Position numbers and translations under genes: made by a program. DNA of 22,061 nucleotides from a virus. The stretch is taken from IMG/VR virus record IMGVR_UViG_3300023179_005092, positions 1 through 22,061 of that record; one strand, given 5' to 3'. Below, piece by piece: positions 4,682 through 13,353 of this stretch; within the stretch, counting starts at the first letter, position 1, and every line of letters starts with the position of its first letter. The notes beneath the pieces were generated by a model. The model searched no databases and was not told where the DNA came from. It was given only the letters and a program-made list of their open reading frames with translations.

Positions 4682-6109
4682 ATGAAACTTTACCAGATTT
4701 ATGTTCCAGAGTTAGCAACTTATGTCAAGTATAAAGTGCTGGACCCCGAAAGTATTGACTCTCTAATAGAAGAGCTAGATAATAAAGCACCAAAAGATTT
4801 TAAACTTGCAGTCTTAGAGAATGTAATTTACAACGTTAAACCAGAAATAACAGAATCTCTACGCATGATGTCTAGGGAAGCTGCAGAAAGATGTATAGAC
4901 GCAATGTATCACGGATGCGTCATGCTAAATCCTGGCATAGATATCGATTTATGGATAGAACTTGCTTACGCAAAAAATATTAATGATAAAGACATAAAAG
5001 ATATAAATGATTTATCTGCCATTGAGTCAGAAATTGCAAAGCACCTACAGTCGAAGTTTGATAAAAGAATTAAAGACAAAACTAAACAAAAAGTAAAAAA
5101 GATAACTAGACAAAAATTTTTAGGTCTCCAAGATTACTTGGAAGCTAATGTAATCGGTCAACAGGAAGCAATTAATTCAGTTGTTTCAGCGCTAAAAAGA
5201 TCCCAAGTCGGACTAAATGATAAAAATAGACCTTTGGGAATTTTCCTTTTTGCAGGTGCATCTGGCGTTGGCAAAACACATCTAGCCACACTAGTGCATA
5301 AATACATGTTTAGTGAGGAGTATCCAATAGTCAGAATCGATTGTGGAGAATTTCAACATAAACATGAAAATCAAAAACTTATTGGTTCTCCTCCTGGATA
5401 TGTTGGCCATGACGAAGGTGGGCAGTTGGTTAATCAAGTCAAGAAATATCCACACACTGTTATCTTATTAGATGAAGTGGAAAAAGCTCATCAAGATATG
5501 TGGAATACTTTTCTTCGCGTATTTGAAGATGGAATACTGACCGACGGTAAAGGCGAAAGGGTAGATTTCAGAAATACAATAATTATCATGACAACAAATC
5601 TTGGTAATGAAAAAACTGTTGACTTCCTGCTGAGTGGTGGAGCTGGTTTTGCGCGAAATGTTGGCATGAAGCATGGAACAAAAGAAATGCCACCGCACGA
5701 AATGGTTAATAAAAATACTCTTGACGCAGTAAGAAAGCATTTTAGACCAGAGTTTATAAATAGATTAGATAAAATTGTGGTATTTAATCATTTGTCTAAA
5801 ACCGACATGCAAAAAATAGCAGAATTAGAAATGTCTGTAATAATTGATAAATTATCTAAAAAAGGTTACAGCATCAACTACACCGATAGTGTAATTGATG
5901 CTCTTTTAGAAAAAGGCATTGACTCAGTAAAGGGTGCTAGAGGGTTGGCTCAAATTAGAAGGGAAAAAATGGAAGATCAACTTGCTGATATTTTAATTAA
6001 ATCAGTACCACCTCGTGGAACTATATTTGAAATATCATATACTTTAGAAGAAGACGATTTTGTGTTTACTTTAAAAAAACCTTCAAAAGCCAAGTCTATT
6101 GAAAAATAA
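4682..6109 (+). CDS. ClpB/ClpC-type AAA+ ATPase, single ring domain
   Basis: A 475-aa ATPase of the Clp D2 class, which unfolds or remodels proteins. In order: a novel N-terminal region of about 150 residues; VIGQQEA at 157; Walker A GASGVGKT at 192-199; the pore loop GSPPGYVGHDEGGQL near 235-249; Walker B ILLDEVEKAH at 261-270; sensor 1 TTNLG near 294; the arginine-finger region FRPEFINRLDKIVVF; and a C-terminal D2-small domain with sensor 2 in VKGARGL. It lacks the Clp N-repeats, the first ATPase domain and an obvious IGF/IGL ClpP-docking loop, so it may act without ClpP, perhaps on virion or host proteins. The N-terminal region may bind substrate. No in-frame CGG. Confidence 0.9.
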   Translation: MKLYQIYVPELATYVKYKVLDPESIDSLIEELDNKAPKDFKLAVLENVIYNVKPEITESLRMMSREAAERCIDAMYHGCVMLNPGIDIDLWIELAYAKNINDKDIKDINDLSAIESEIAKHLQSKFDKRIKDKTKQKVKKITRQKFLGLQDYLEANVIGQQEAINSVVSALKRSQVGLNDKNRPLGIFLFAGASGVGKTHLATLVHKYMFSEEYPIVRIDCGEFQHKHENQKLIGSPPGYVGHDEGGQLVNQVKKYPHTVILLDEVEKAHQDMWNTFLRVFEDGILTDGKGERVDFRNTIIIMTTNLGNEKTVDFLLSGGAGFARNVGMKHGTKEMPPHEMVNKNTLDAVRKHFRPEFINRLDKIVVFNHLSKTDMQKIAELEMSVIIDKLSKKGYSINYTDSVIDALLEKGIDSVKGARGLAQIRREKMEDQLADILIKSVPPRGTIFEISYTLEEDDFVFTLKKPSKAKSIEK

Positions 6110-6149
6110 TATTACTATAGACCAATAAGACTAGTTAGGAGCAATTTCA

Positions 6150-6400
6150 ATGAAGCGGAATGGTGTCATCGGGTATAAACATGTTTAGACAAAATAGTTC
6201 TTTGGCCCAAAAAGTTGCCGGAGGTCTGCATGGAGCATCTAATGCCGTTGGGCGCATGGGCTTACCTCGGTGCTAGGGGCGCCTCAAACGTGCTGAGAAC
6301 AATGGGTAATTATCCCAGAAGAACTATGGGCGGCGCTGCTGCCTTAGGTGGTGCAATGGCCTATAAAAGACGCGGTAGCCAAAACTACCCGATGTACTAA
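6150..6400 (+). CDS. 82-aa Gly-rich protein read through two CGG shifts
   Basis: Starts at ATG 6150 behind TTAGGAG. The third codon is CGG; shifting there gives MK-G-MVSSGINMFRQ. A second in-frame CGG at 6268, followed two codons later by TAG, must also be shifted to reach LP-G-ARGASNVLRTMGN and the natural end GSQNYPMY. The C-terminal half has a Gly/Ala zipper (MGGAAALGGAMAY) followed by basic residues, matching the next two products. Without the second shift only a 31-residue piece from the internal ATG at 6181 would be made. It may be a virion or membrane-associated protein; family unknown. Confidence 0.75.
6156..6158 (+). other. CGG +1 recoding site (codon 3)
   Basis: ATG AAG CGG AAT becomes ATG AAG-C-GGA ATG GTG. 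Unshifted reading stops ten codons later at TAG. The site is two codons after the start, so all synthesis from this ATG depends on it. Fourth base A. An internal ATG at 6181 could bypass it. Confidence 0.65.
6268..6270 (+). other. CGG +1 recoding site (codon 40)
   Basis: TTA CCT CGG TGC TAG becomes CCT-C-GGT GCT AGG. Unshifted reading ends at TAG two codons on. Fourth base T, the only such case. Confidence 0.85.
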
Positions 6401-6406
6401 ATATTT

Positions 6407-6739
6407 ATGCCATCAGGTAATCCACTTGGTTATTTAGGTAGGATGGTTGGTAGATCATCTGGTGCAGTTAGGTCTGTTGGCCGCATTGCCAAAAGTACTG
6501 GTGGTACTGTTGCTCAGTACGGTCAAATTGTTACAGGATATGGGCAAAGTTCAGCAGCCGCATCCGGATCTGCTGCGGTTAGAATGGGTTCAAGACTGAT
6601 ATCTGGTGTAGGTAGAACAATGACCGCTGCGGGTAATAACCCCGGAAAAACAGCTGCAATTGGAGCAGCTGGGCTAGGCTATCTGGGATATAGAGGCGTT
6701 AAGGGTAGTCAAAATAGCCCCATCATAGGAGTAGAATAA
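6407..6739 (+). CDS. 110-aa Gly/Ala/Ser-rich protein
   Basis: Begins MPSGNPLGYLGRMVGRSSGA and is rich in Gly, Ala, Ser and Arg. Its C-terminal part (GKTAAIGAAGLGYLGYRGVK then GSQNSP) resembles the ends of the preceding product (GSQNYPMY) and the following one, so the three appear to be tandem relatives. The GxxxG-type segment is compatible with a short membrane or packing helix. No in-frame CGG, so it needs no shift although its relatives on both sides do. The ribosome binding site is weak (TAAATATTT before ATG). Function unknown; likely virion-associated by context. Confidence 0.7.
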   Translation: MPSGNPLGYLGRMVGRSSGAVRSVGRIAKSTGGTVAQYGQIVTGYGQSSAAASGSAAVRMGSRLISGVGRTMTAAGNNPGKTAAIGAAGLGYLGYRGVKGSQNSPIIGVE

Positions 6740-6740
6740 T

Positions 6741-7005
6741 ATGCCATTTGGAATTAGAATGGGATCTATGATGGCCGGCGCGGCTGGAACGCGGATCAAG
6801 AATATTAGCTGGTGGCAGAACTGTTGGTAGAGCAACTGGATCAATGGCAAGAGGCGTCCGCAATGCTGCCGGAACAAGAACCGGAAAATTTGCAATGGGT
6901 GCTGGTGGAGTAGGTTTAGCCAGTCGATATATGAGTGGTAGAAATTCTCGTTCTTCTGGAAGTAATGGAATAACACCAAGATCATCTGGAGGATCTACTC
7001 TGTAA
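6741..7005 (+). CDS. 87-aa Gly-rich protein read through a CGG shift
   Basis: ATG at 6741 directly follows the previous stop, with GGAGTAG upstream. MPFGIRMGSMMAGAAGT runs to a CGG at 6792; shifting gives -G-SRILAGGRTVGRATGSMA and on to a Gly-zipper segment (FAMGAGGVGLASRYMSGRN) and a Ser/Gly tail. Unshifted reading stops after 12 codons with a Trp/Cys-rich ending unlike anything nearby. The shifted product matches its two upstream neighbours in composition and in the order Gly/Arg region, small-residue helix, polar tail. Confidence 0.8.
6792..6794 (+). other. CGG +1 recoding site (codon 18)
   Basis: GGA ACG CGG ATC becomes ACG-C-GGA TCA AGA. Unshifted reading stops at TAG 12 codons later. 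Fourth base A. Confidence 0.85.
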
Positions 7006-7016
7006 TAAAAATAATT

Positions 7017-7025
7017 TGTTATAAT
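7017..7025 (+). promoter_or_regulatory. Extended -10 promoter TGTTATAAT
   Basis: An extended -10 in the 50-base gap before the 7057 gene, in the form seen at 4549 and 21789. The predicted start site leaves a leader of about 25 bases with GGAGAAAATT before the ATG. Confidence 0.6.
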
Positions 7026-7056
7026 ATGTTTAATGTAAAAATGTTTGGAGAAAATT

Positions 7057-7476
7057 ATGAATGACTGGAAAAGTTATATAAATCAAAATGGTGATTTCGA
7101 ACTACCGAATTTCCTGTATAAAACAATAAACGATCTCATGAAACAAGCTTTAGATATGGGCACGCTTCTTTCTGATGATCAATATAAATTAAGAGCATAT
7201 AAAGAGCAAACAAAAAAGCTCTTTAGAAATAAATGGTTTGATCTCGCAGAAGCGCTTGAGCATTTTGGTATTATCGAACAGTGTTCTTGTGTTCCAATAA
7301 AAAATTCTGGTAAAGAAATTTACTGCGATGTTTGTAAAGGTGCAAGATACATAATTAATTCCGCCCTATCCCCAAATGAGATGAGGGAAATTAGTATGTT
7401 TGTAAATGCTGCTCAAGATATTCAGGTCCAAGAAAAACTACAAAAAGGTTTAATTAGGCTTTTGGAAGAAATGTAA
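7057..7476 (+). CDS. 139-aa zinc-finger protein
   Basis: The start at 7057 is chosen over an ATG four codons earlier because TTTGGAGAAAATT, the ribosome binding site, overlaps the earlier codons. The product begins MNDWKSYINQNGDFELPNFL, is mostly helical, and has CSC at 76-78 and CDVCKG at 90-95, a compact Zn-binding site. It is followed by a second zinc-ribbon gene. It might be a DNA-binding packaging factor or regulator, but the family is not recognised. No in-frame CGG. Confidence 0.75.
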   Translation: MNDWKSYINQNGDFELPNFLYKTINDLMKQALDMGTLLSDDQYKLRAYKEQTKKLFRNKWFDLAEALEHFGIIEQCSCVPIKNSGKEIYCDVCKGARYIINSALSPNEMREISMFVNAAQDIQVQEKLQKGLIRLLEEM

Positions 7477-7477
7477 A

Positions 7478-7673
7478 ATGCAGTGCGTCAGGTGCAATCA
7501 TCAGCTTAACTTTGTTTACGAAGATGTTATTGAATCTAAAGAAACCACATCTTCAAAAGAAGTTTTTCATGTCCAGGAATATTATTGTCCTCGGCTGCAA
7601 AAGCTGCATGATTCAAACATATACAAATGAAGGATTAATTAAATCTGAATGGATTGATTTCAATGGCAAATGA
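7478..7673 (+). CDS. 64-aa zinc ribbon completed by a CGG shift
   Basis: ATG at 7478 follows the previous stop by one base, with GGAAG upstream. MQCVRCNHQLNFVYEDVIES carries the first CxxC (residues 3-6). At codon 39 the frame meets CGG inside the second knuckle: unshifted it reads YYCP-RLQKLHDSNIYK and stops, leaving one Cys; shifted it reads YYCP-G-CKSCMIQTYTNEG and gives CPGC at 37-40. The repaired protein is a standard four-Cys zinc ribbon, which is direct structural support for the shift. The stop overlaps the next gene's start (ATGGCAAATGA). Function probably nucleic-acid or protein binding. Confidence 0.85.
7592..7594 (+). other. CGG +1 recoding site (codon 39)
   Basis: TGT CCT CGG CTG becomes CCT-C-GGC TGC. 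This restores the second CxxC of a zinc ribbon. Unshifted reading stops 12 codons later. Fourth base C, the only such case. Confidence 0.9.
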
Positions 7674-8419
7674 AATAGATAAATTTGATGAAAAAAATAA
7701 TTTTTTAGATAAATTTGAATCACTAAGACCAGATTTGTTTTTTCCAGTTGAATGGTCTGATGAAGACAAGCAAAAAGCCGTTGATCTTGTAAGGCCGCAA
7801 AAAATGAGAACCTCAATGTTTTCATCGATACCAATGAGGTGTGAATCAACTAAGTGTATATTTGCGTCAACATGTCCACTACTACAACAAAACCTAGCTC
7901 CTCATGGCAAATCATGCCCAATAGAAATGTCTATGGTTTCACAATTCACTGCAGAGTATATGGAACAGTTAGATGTTAGTCCAGAAAACTTAGTAGAAGT
8001 TTCTATGGTAAGAGATTTGGTTGATCAAGAAGTTCAATATCTTAGAAAAACAAAACTTTTAGCTAAAGAACATTTTATCCAAGAAAATATCATTGGAATA
8101 GATAAAGATCGGAAATCCAATTTTCAAAAAAGAACTACATCTTGCAGTTGAGCTTGAAGACAGACTGCATAAAAGAAGAAAAGATTTAAGAAATCAACTT
8201 TTAGCAACAAGAGAAGCTAGGGCAAAGACTGGTCAAATTCAACTTGATACGGCTCAAACAATATCTGAAATAATACATAAAGTTCAATCCATAGAAATCG
8301 AAAATAAGAAACTGATTAAGAGAAAACTTGGTATTTATGATGTGGATGATTACATAGTTGATTCAGAGGCTGACACAAAGCAAATAGAAGGGCCAAACAA
8401 TGGCGAGAAAACCAGTTAG
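7663..8419 (+). CDS. 251-aa Cys-cluster and coiled-coil protein, CGG shift
   Basis: Starts at ATG 7663 overlapping the previous stop. The N-terminal half carries a four-Cys cluster at residues 60, 65, 71 and 85 (RCESTKC, STCPL, GKSCPIE), suited to Zn or Fe-S. At codon 150 the frame meets CGG: unshifted it gives KD-RKSNFQKRTTSCS and stops; shifted it gives DKD-G-NPIFKKELHLAVELED, a natural turn followed by a long charged helix (about 155-235). It ends by overlapping the ATG of the 1419-aa gene. It may be a packaging or virion adaptor such as a small terminase, but this is a guess from position. Confidence 0.8.
8110..8112 (+). other. CGG +1 recoding site (codon 150)
   Basis: AAA GAT CGG AAA becomes GAT-C-GGA AAT CCA, restoring DKDGNP. 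Unshifted reading stops 13 codons later at TGA. Fourth base A. Confidence 0.9.
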
Positions 8420-11400
8420 CCCATTCCAACTCAACGAAATATCCAAAAACTTTTTTAGGACTCAAAACGTTTCAGCAGAAAGAAAAGCTGCACCAAGAGG
8501 ATTGCAACCACGAGCGATAACTCAACAAGACTTAATGGACAATCTGGGTTTTCAACCTGACACATTTTTTGCTGGTAGAGAATCAGTTGGTCTACAAACT
8601 TATGTTCAATACGAACAAGCTCTAAGGGACTCCACCAAGCACTCAATAGCTTTTCAAAAAAGATTAGAGATTTTGAAAAGCGTTGGAGGAGATCAGGCTG
8701 TTAATGATGAAATCTTGGAGCTCTTACAAAGAGAAAATATAGACCTAACTGTATTAAATAGACAAGCAGCCGATACAATAGTTGATAGCTATAGGGGAAC
8801 AATCGTTCCTGTTCAAAATATATTAGAGCAATTTGGATTTCCAAGTTTATCACTTTCTTCAGAAAACGCTTATAGGCATTTAGCTAGATATTCTCTTGAT
8901 TTATTTGATTCCGTTAAAGCAGGACAGGGCATTCACCCACAGATGCTTTCGCTGTTGAGAACAAACTTCAATATCAAAGAACATGCAACTACTCCGAGTG
9001 ATTTATCAATAGGTAGAAGTAGATTAAGAAATCCAATTTCATTAAAAAATTTAGCTGAAAGAACAAAAAGACTTAAAGTAGTTGATGAAAATGTCGTAAA
9101 TTATCTCGGTTTTAATTTAGAAAATATACCAGATGAGGGAGTTCTTAGAACCGTTTTAACATATGACACTGAAACAACTGGATTAACAGCGCAGGCAAGA
9201 GTTAGAAACTATGCCATAGTCAAAAGGGTTGAAAGAGTATTTAAGGATGGAACAACAAAACTTGAGTCAGCTCCTGAAGTAGTTGCCAGTAAGCACTTTA
9301 GGTCAACTGGAATGGATTTAGCACACGCTTTTGTGGAAGGTAAAGCTCAACCATTATCCGTTGCAACAATGATGTCAGAAATGGGTTTAACAGAAGAGGC
9401 AGCAAAAAATAGCCCAGAGTTTCAAAGAGCGATGTCCGCACTTGAGGGCAATGGCCAAATTGCTCTTGAAGATTTAAGAGATATGTTAAAAATGTTTCTT
9501 GGTCAAGATGATATTGTAGGGAGAGTGGATATAGTCGAAGGTCATAACGCACTAAGCTTTGACATTGATAAATTATCAGATACAATTAAATCACTTCCTT
9601 CTTATATTAATCAAGATTCTGATTTAGCTAGAGAAGTAAAAGCGCTACAAAAAGAATACACGTTTAAGAGAGCTGGATTATCTAATGTGCGCGATCCATT
9701 TTTTGCGCAAGACACACTAGATACACTAAAAATCGCAATGCAAATAGACAGAGAAAAGATATCTTCCACTGTTCAGGGTGTAGTAAGTGGCATTGAGGGC
9801 ATCGACGAAAATGCAGCAAGATTAGTTTCAGAATATTATGCATCGATTCTATCTATAGATCCAGAAATGATAGTTGGCAAAAAGGGAATAGAGTCATTAG
9901 AAAATATACTTCTAAATACAAACTTTCTTGATTTATTAGAAGAACAAGGTTCTGGACTTGATGAGTTTTTTAATCTTGTTTCCAGTAGGGGAACTCACAC
10001 TGGAGAAGTCGATGCATTTTTGACATCATATGTTTCTCATTTTGTAAACAATGGAAAACTTCATATAAGACGTTTTCCAACGGCTGGTTTTCAGACTGGA
10101 ACAATAGACGACATGGCTATGCAACAGTTATTAGAAAAACATCAAGGTCAAATAGATTTAGCATTAGAGCAAAAAGGGTTTTTAAGAGGAGCATCAGAAA
10201 AGTATTCAAATTTTGCTGCGTTTATCAGATCTAAGATGAGAAGAAGTAGCGCAGTAACTCCAGTTACGAATGTTGCAGATATACAGGGTCTTTCGGATGA
10301 AGCTGTTAAATTCGTTTCGGAAAACAAAATAGGACGAAGGTTAATAGAAATAGCAGTTAGCGAACAAGAAGCAAGAGATCTTCTTCGGAGCTAGAATAAC
10401 ATCGAGAATGGTTGAACCATTTAGTGAACTACAGGAAGGTGTTAATAGGATAGGTTCTGTATTCTATCAGGAACCAACAAGATCTGATCGCGCTGGCGGA
10501 TACAAGTTTAAATCTTATTCTACTGGTCAAATATTGGATGTGGGAGACGAAGACGCTGTTGGTAAATTAATTCAGGGTAAAGTAAACGCTGCAAGAAACG
10601 CAGTTGTTCAAGATTTTGAAATGTTAGATAAGGTTGGCAAACCAATAGGAACAGTAACAAAATACAATATAGCAAACAATGACATTGTTGATATTGGGCT
10701 TAGAAATATTCAGCACACTGAATTTAATCAAATGATTAGAAATATATCAAAAGTACAAAATGTCGGCGCTGTTGCTCCAAATCTTACAACTTTTGAAAAT
10801 CTTAAGTCTATTAATAGTATTACTGGTTTATTTTATGGAATGAATGATCAACAAAGAGCATTGGTAGAGGCAGACCCAGCTTCTGCAGCGAGAGTTGGTT
10901 TTAATAGAGTCTTAGCCGAAGAGGCCTTGGCTCAGGATGATATAACTTTATTACAATCTAGAATTCCATTTCTTAATGCAGGAGCCCTTACCGGTGCAAC
11001 TAGAACAGATGCCTATCTACAAGCAGTCTTGGACGCTGGTTTACCATACGGATATCTTGACGCAAGGTCAAGAGTTTCCGCCGTAGCAAGGTCTAAAGCA
11101 ACAGCGGCAATAGGTGCAAGACTCATGGATGTATCGGGTGAGTTAACTGGCGTAACATCTTTAGGTGGAGAAGATCTCGTGAGTGCAATGACGCAATTAG
11201 CAGATGTATCCCCAGTGTATTATGCCATGGCTCAGGGTTCCGAGTATTTGTTTCCAGATTTAACAATGACAGTTACAAAAGGCGCAAAAACCTATACAAA
11301 TACATTTACACCAAAATCATACATAAGAATGACAGCAGGCCCTGGTGCTCCAGCAAAAAGCTCGGAAAAAATAACAATGCTAGCAGATGATGCGATGAAT

Positions 11401-12660
11401 CTCAGTATAGACATAGGTAGTGGGAGAAGAGTAAGGATAGCAGAGTTAACAGATGCCGGCCTATCAAAAGAAGCGCGTGCCCTTAACGCATTTTATGAAT
11501 CACACGTTCAAGGCTCTATACCCAACGTGGTAATGCCGGAAACAACAAACTTAGTTTTTTCTCCTCAAGGTTTAACTACAGAAGCATATAACGATTTAGC
11601 AAATCAGGTAATAAGCACTCAAGTTAGAAGATATAGTCAAATCGCTGGACAAGACCTTCCTTACATAGCAACATCGATGACTTCAGATTTTGATGCAATG
11701 ATGAAAGTAATTTTTGGAGAAGAAGCTGGAACTTTTGCAAGTTCATATGAAAAGTATGGCCTTGGTGACATATTTGATCCATTAAATAATTATACCGTCC
11801 AGCAAAGAGCAGCTATGCTGGATGAAAAAGTGGCCGGCGCTGGAGAAAGGTATGCAAACTACGTATCTACAGTAGCTGGAGAAATCCAAGAAGATGGAAT
11901 CATTTATATGAAGATTCAAGGACAGGCTTCTAAAGACATTAGACTGTCTCAGGAGTTAAGCGGAGTAGAATTAAACTCTACAATGAACGACTTACTCCAA
12001 AAAAATAGAGTTTCTAGAGTTGTGAAATATATTAAAGACAAAGAAGGTAGCGTAGTAGGAGCAGTTTTATCTCCACAAGCAGATACCAAAGTCGTAGACG
12101 CAGCATTTGAAGCAGCCGGAATGGATGATGCAGCTCGAGTTGCAACCACTAATGCCGCGGACCAGGCAGCATTATCAAATCTTACAGAAGCCTTAGCTGT
12201 AGCGGGAAGGCCTTCCGCTGAAGCAACCGCAACAGTAGCAGACTCTGGTGCGTCGTTAGCTACGGCGATAAGCCAAAATGCTACAAAAATAGCTACACAA
12301 CCTGGTGGCGTTGCTGGTCAAATAGCAGCAGATACAGCATTTGCTGCTGGTCAAAATTTTATGAAAGCAAATAAAAATAAAATTTACTTGGCTGGTTTAG
12401 CTGTTGCCTCAGTTGTAATTGGAAGAAAGATAGCTCGTTCAAAAAACGAAAATGAAGTTTACGACAGTACTATGAGTCCTATGCCAGTTGAATCTGGCAA
12501 AAGACCATACGGAATACAAGAGGCTTTATTTTCTCAAAAAATGGCTTCTAGAAGAAAGGATCCACTAGTTACTGCGGGTGTCGTTGGTAATTTAGATATA
12601 AGTAAAATAAACCATACTTCTATGGGTCCTGATAAAAACAATCATTTATTTGGCGGTTAA
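8400..12660 (+). CDS. 1419-aa virion-type protein with DEDDh exonuclease domain
   Basis: Two open frames, 8400-10394 and one continuing to 12660, join by a single shift at CGG 10386 (ARDLL-G-ARITSRMVEPF). The first half holds a DnaQ-like exonuclease domain, with the order of DEDDh 3'-5' exonucleases: YDTETTGL (D256, E258), HNALSFDIDKL (H382, D388) and THTGEVDAF (H533, D538, spacing Hx4D). The second half is Ala/Thr/Ser-rich, with a short hydrophobic segment near the end (about 1326-1342, YLAGLAVASVVIGRKI) and a polar tail. Across 1,420 codons the only in-frame CGG is at the break. The downstream frame has no ribosome binding site before its first ATG, against it being an independent gene. Being upstream of the terminase, it may be an ejected or internal virion protein with nuclease activity; this is inferred. 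Confidence 0.85.
10386..10388 (+). other. CGG +1 recoding site (codon 663)
   Basis: CTT CTT CGG AGC TAG becomes CTT-C-GGA GCT AGA. Unshifted reading ends at TAG two codons on. The 11 bases TTCTTCGGAGC recur at the terminase site (15309). Fourth base A. Confidence 0.9.
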
Positions 12661-12662
12661 CA

Positions 12663-13352
12663 ATGGCACTAGGAAGACTTCTAACAAGAGCTGGGGCAGC
12701 TGCCTATAGGGGCGCTACGTCAAAGGCTGGCGCGATAGGCATTATTGGCGCAGCTGCTGGAATCGGGATGGCATCTAAAGCTCTGCCAGCAGCAAGGGAC
12801 GCAGCGCTTGATGTTGCATTTGGTGACCCAAACGCAGATGAGTCATTTTTAGGTAGAAAGCTAACTCCAGGCGCAGTTGTTGACTCAATGATGCCCGGAG
12901 GTGCTGCTGGAACAACAGCAGCTGCAGCGACGGGTCTTGGTGCTATTGTTGGAGGTGGAATTGGAACTTATGTTGGTAGAAAAAGTGGAGTAAGAGCAGC
13001 AGCTAGAGCCGGCAATACAACTGGCAACTTGCTTGCAGCCGGCGCAAGATCTACAGTAGCAGATAATCTACTTTCTCCAGTTACAAGAACTTTAGGCGGT
13101 GGAATTGGCGGAGCACTTATAGGTGCAGGAATAGGTGCTGGGATTTTTGCAGCAGCGTCTAGCGCATACATAAATAGAAATGAAAGATTTTTTAGAGAAT
13201 CGCCATATGTTGGAAATAGAAAATTAAATAGAGATATGAGTTACGGTGGAAATCTTTATAGCTCAAGAAACAGTTCACTTCAAACTGCGCAAGAACTTAA
13301 CGCAGATGGAAACATCGTTCTTGGGATGCATAACCTAAGAAGGGGCGGATAA
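12663..13352 (+). CDS. 229-aa Gly/Ala-rich protein with glycine zippers
   Basis: Starts MALGRLLTRAGAAAYRGATS three bases after the previous stop. It contains at least two glycine-zipper segments that could insert into membrane or pack tightly: around 90-105 (GLGAIVGGGIGTYVGRKSG) and around 143-167 (GGGIGGALIGAGIGAGIF). The tail is polar and Asn/Arg-rich. Similar short zippers end the small 6150-7005 proteins and the 1419-aa protein, suggesting a group of virion proteins that interact or take part in DNA entry. No in-frame CGG and no shift needed. Function unknown. Confidence 0.8.
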   Translation: MALGRLLTRAGAAAYRGATSKAGAIGIIGAAAGIGMASKALPAARDAALDVAFGDPNADESFLGRKLTPGAVVDSMMPGGAAGTTAAAATGLGAIVGGGIGTYVGRKSGVRAAARAGNTTGNLLAAGARSTVADNLLSPVTRTLGGGIGGALIGAGIGAGIFAAASSAYINRNERFFRESPYVGNRKLNRDMSYGGNLYSSRNSSLQTAQELNADGNIVLGMHNLRRGG

Positions 13353-13353
13353 A

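Noticed and set aside
8151-10394. Stop-codon readthrough (TAG or TGA reassigned)
   Set aside because: The continuation lies in the +1 frame, not the same frame, and TAA, TAG and TGA all serve as ordinary stops in intact genes here.
10408-12660. Independent gene starting at ATG 10408
   Set aside because: There is no ribosome binding site, the coding frame is open upstream to the CGG site, and the previous frame is long and ends just 14 bases before this ATG.
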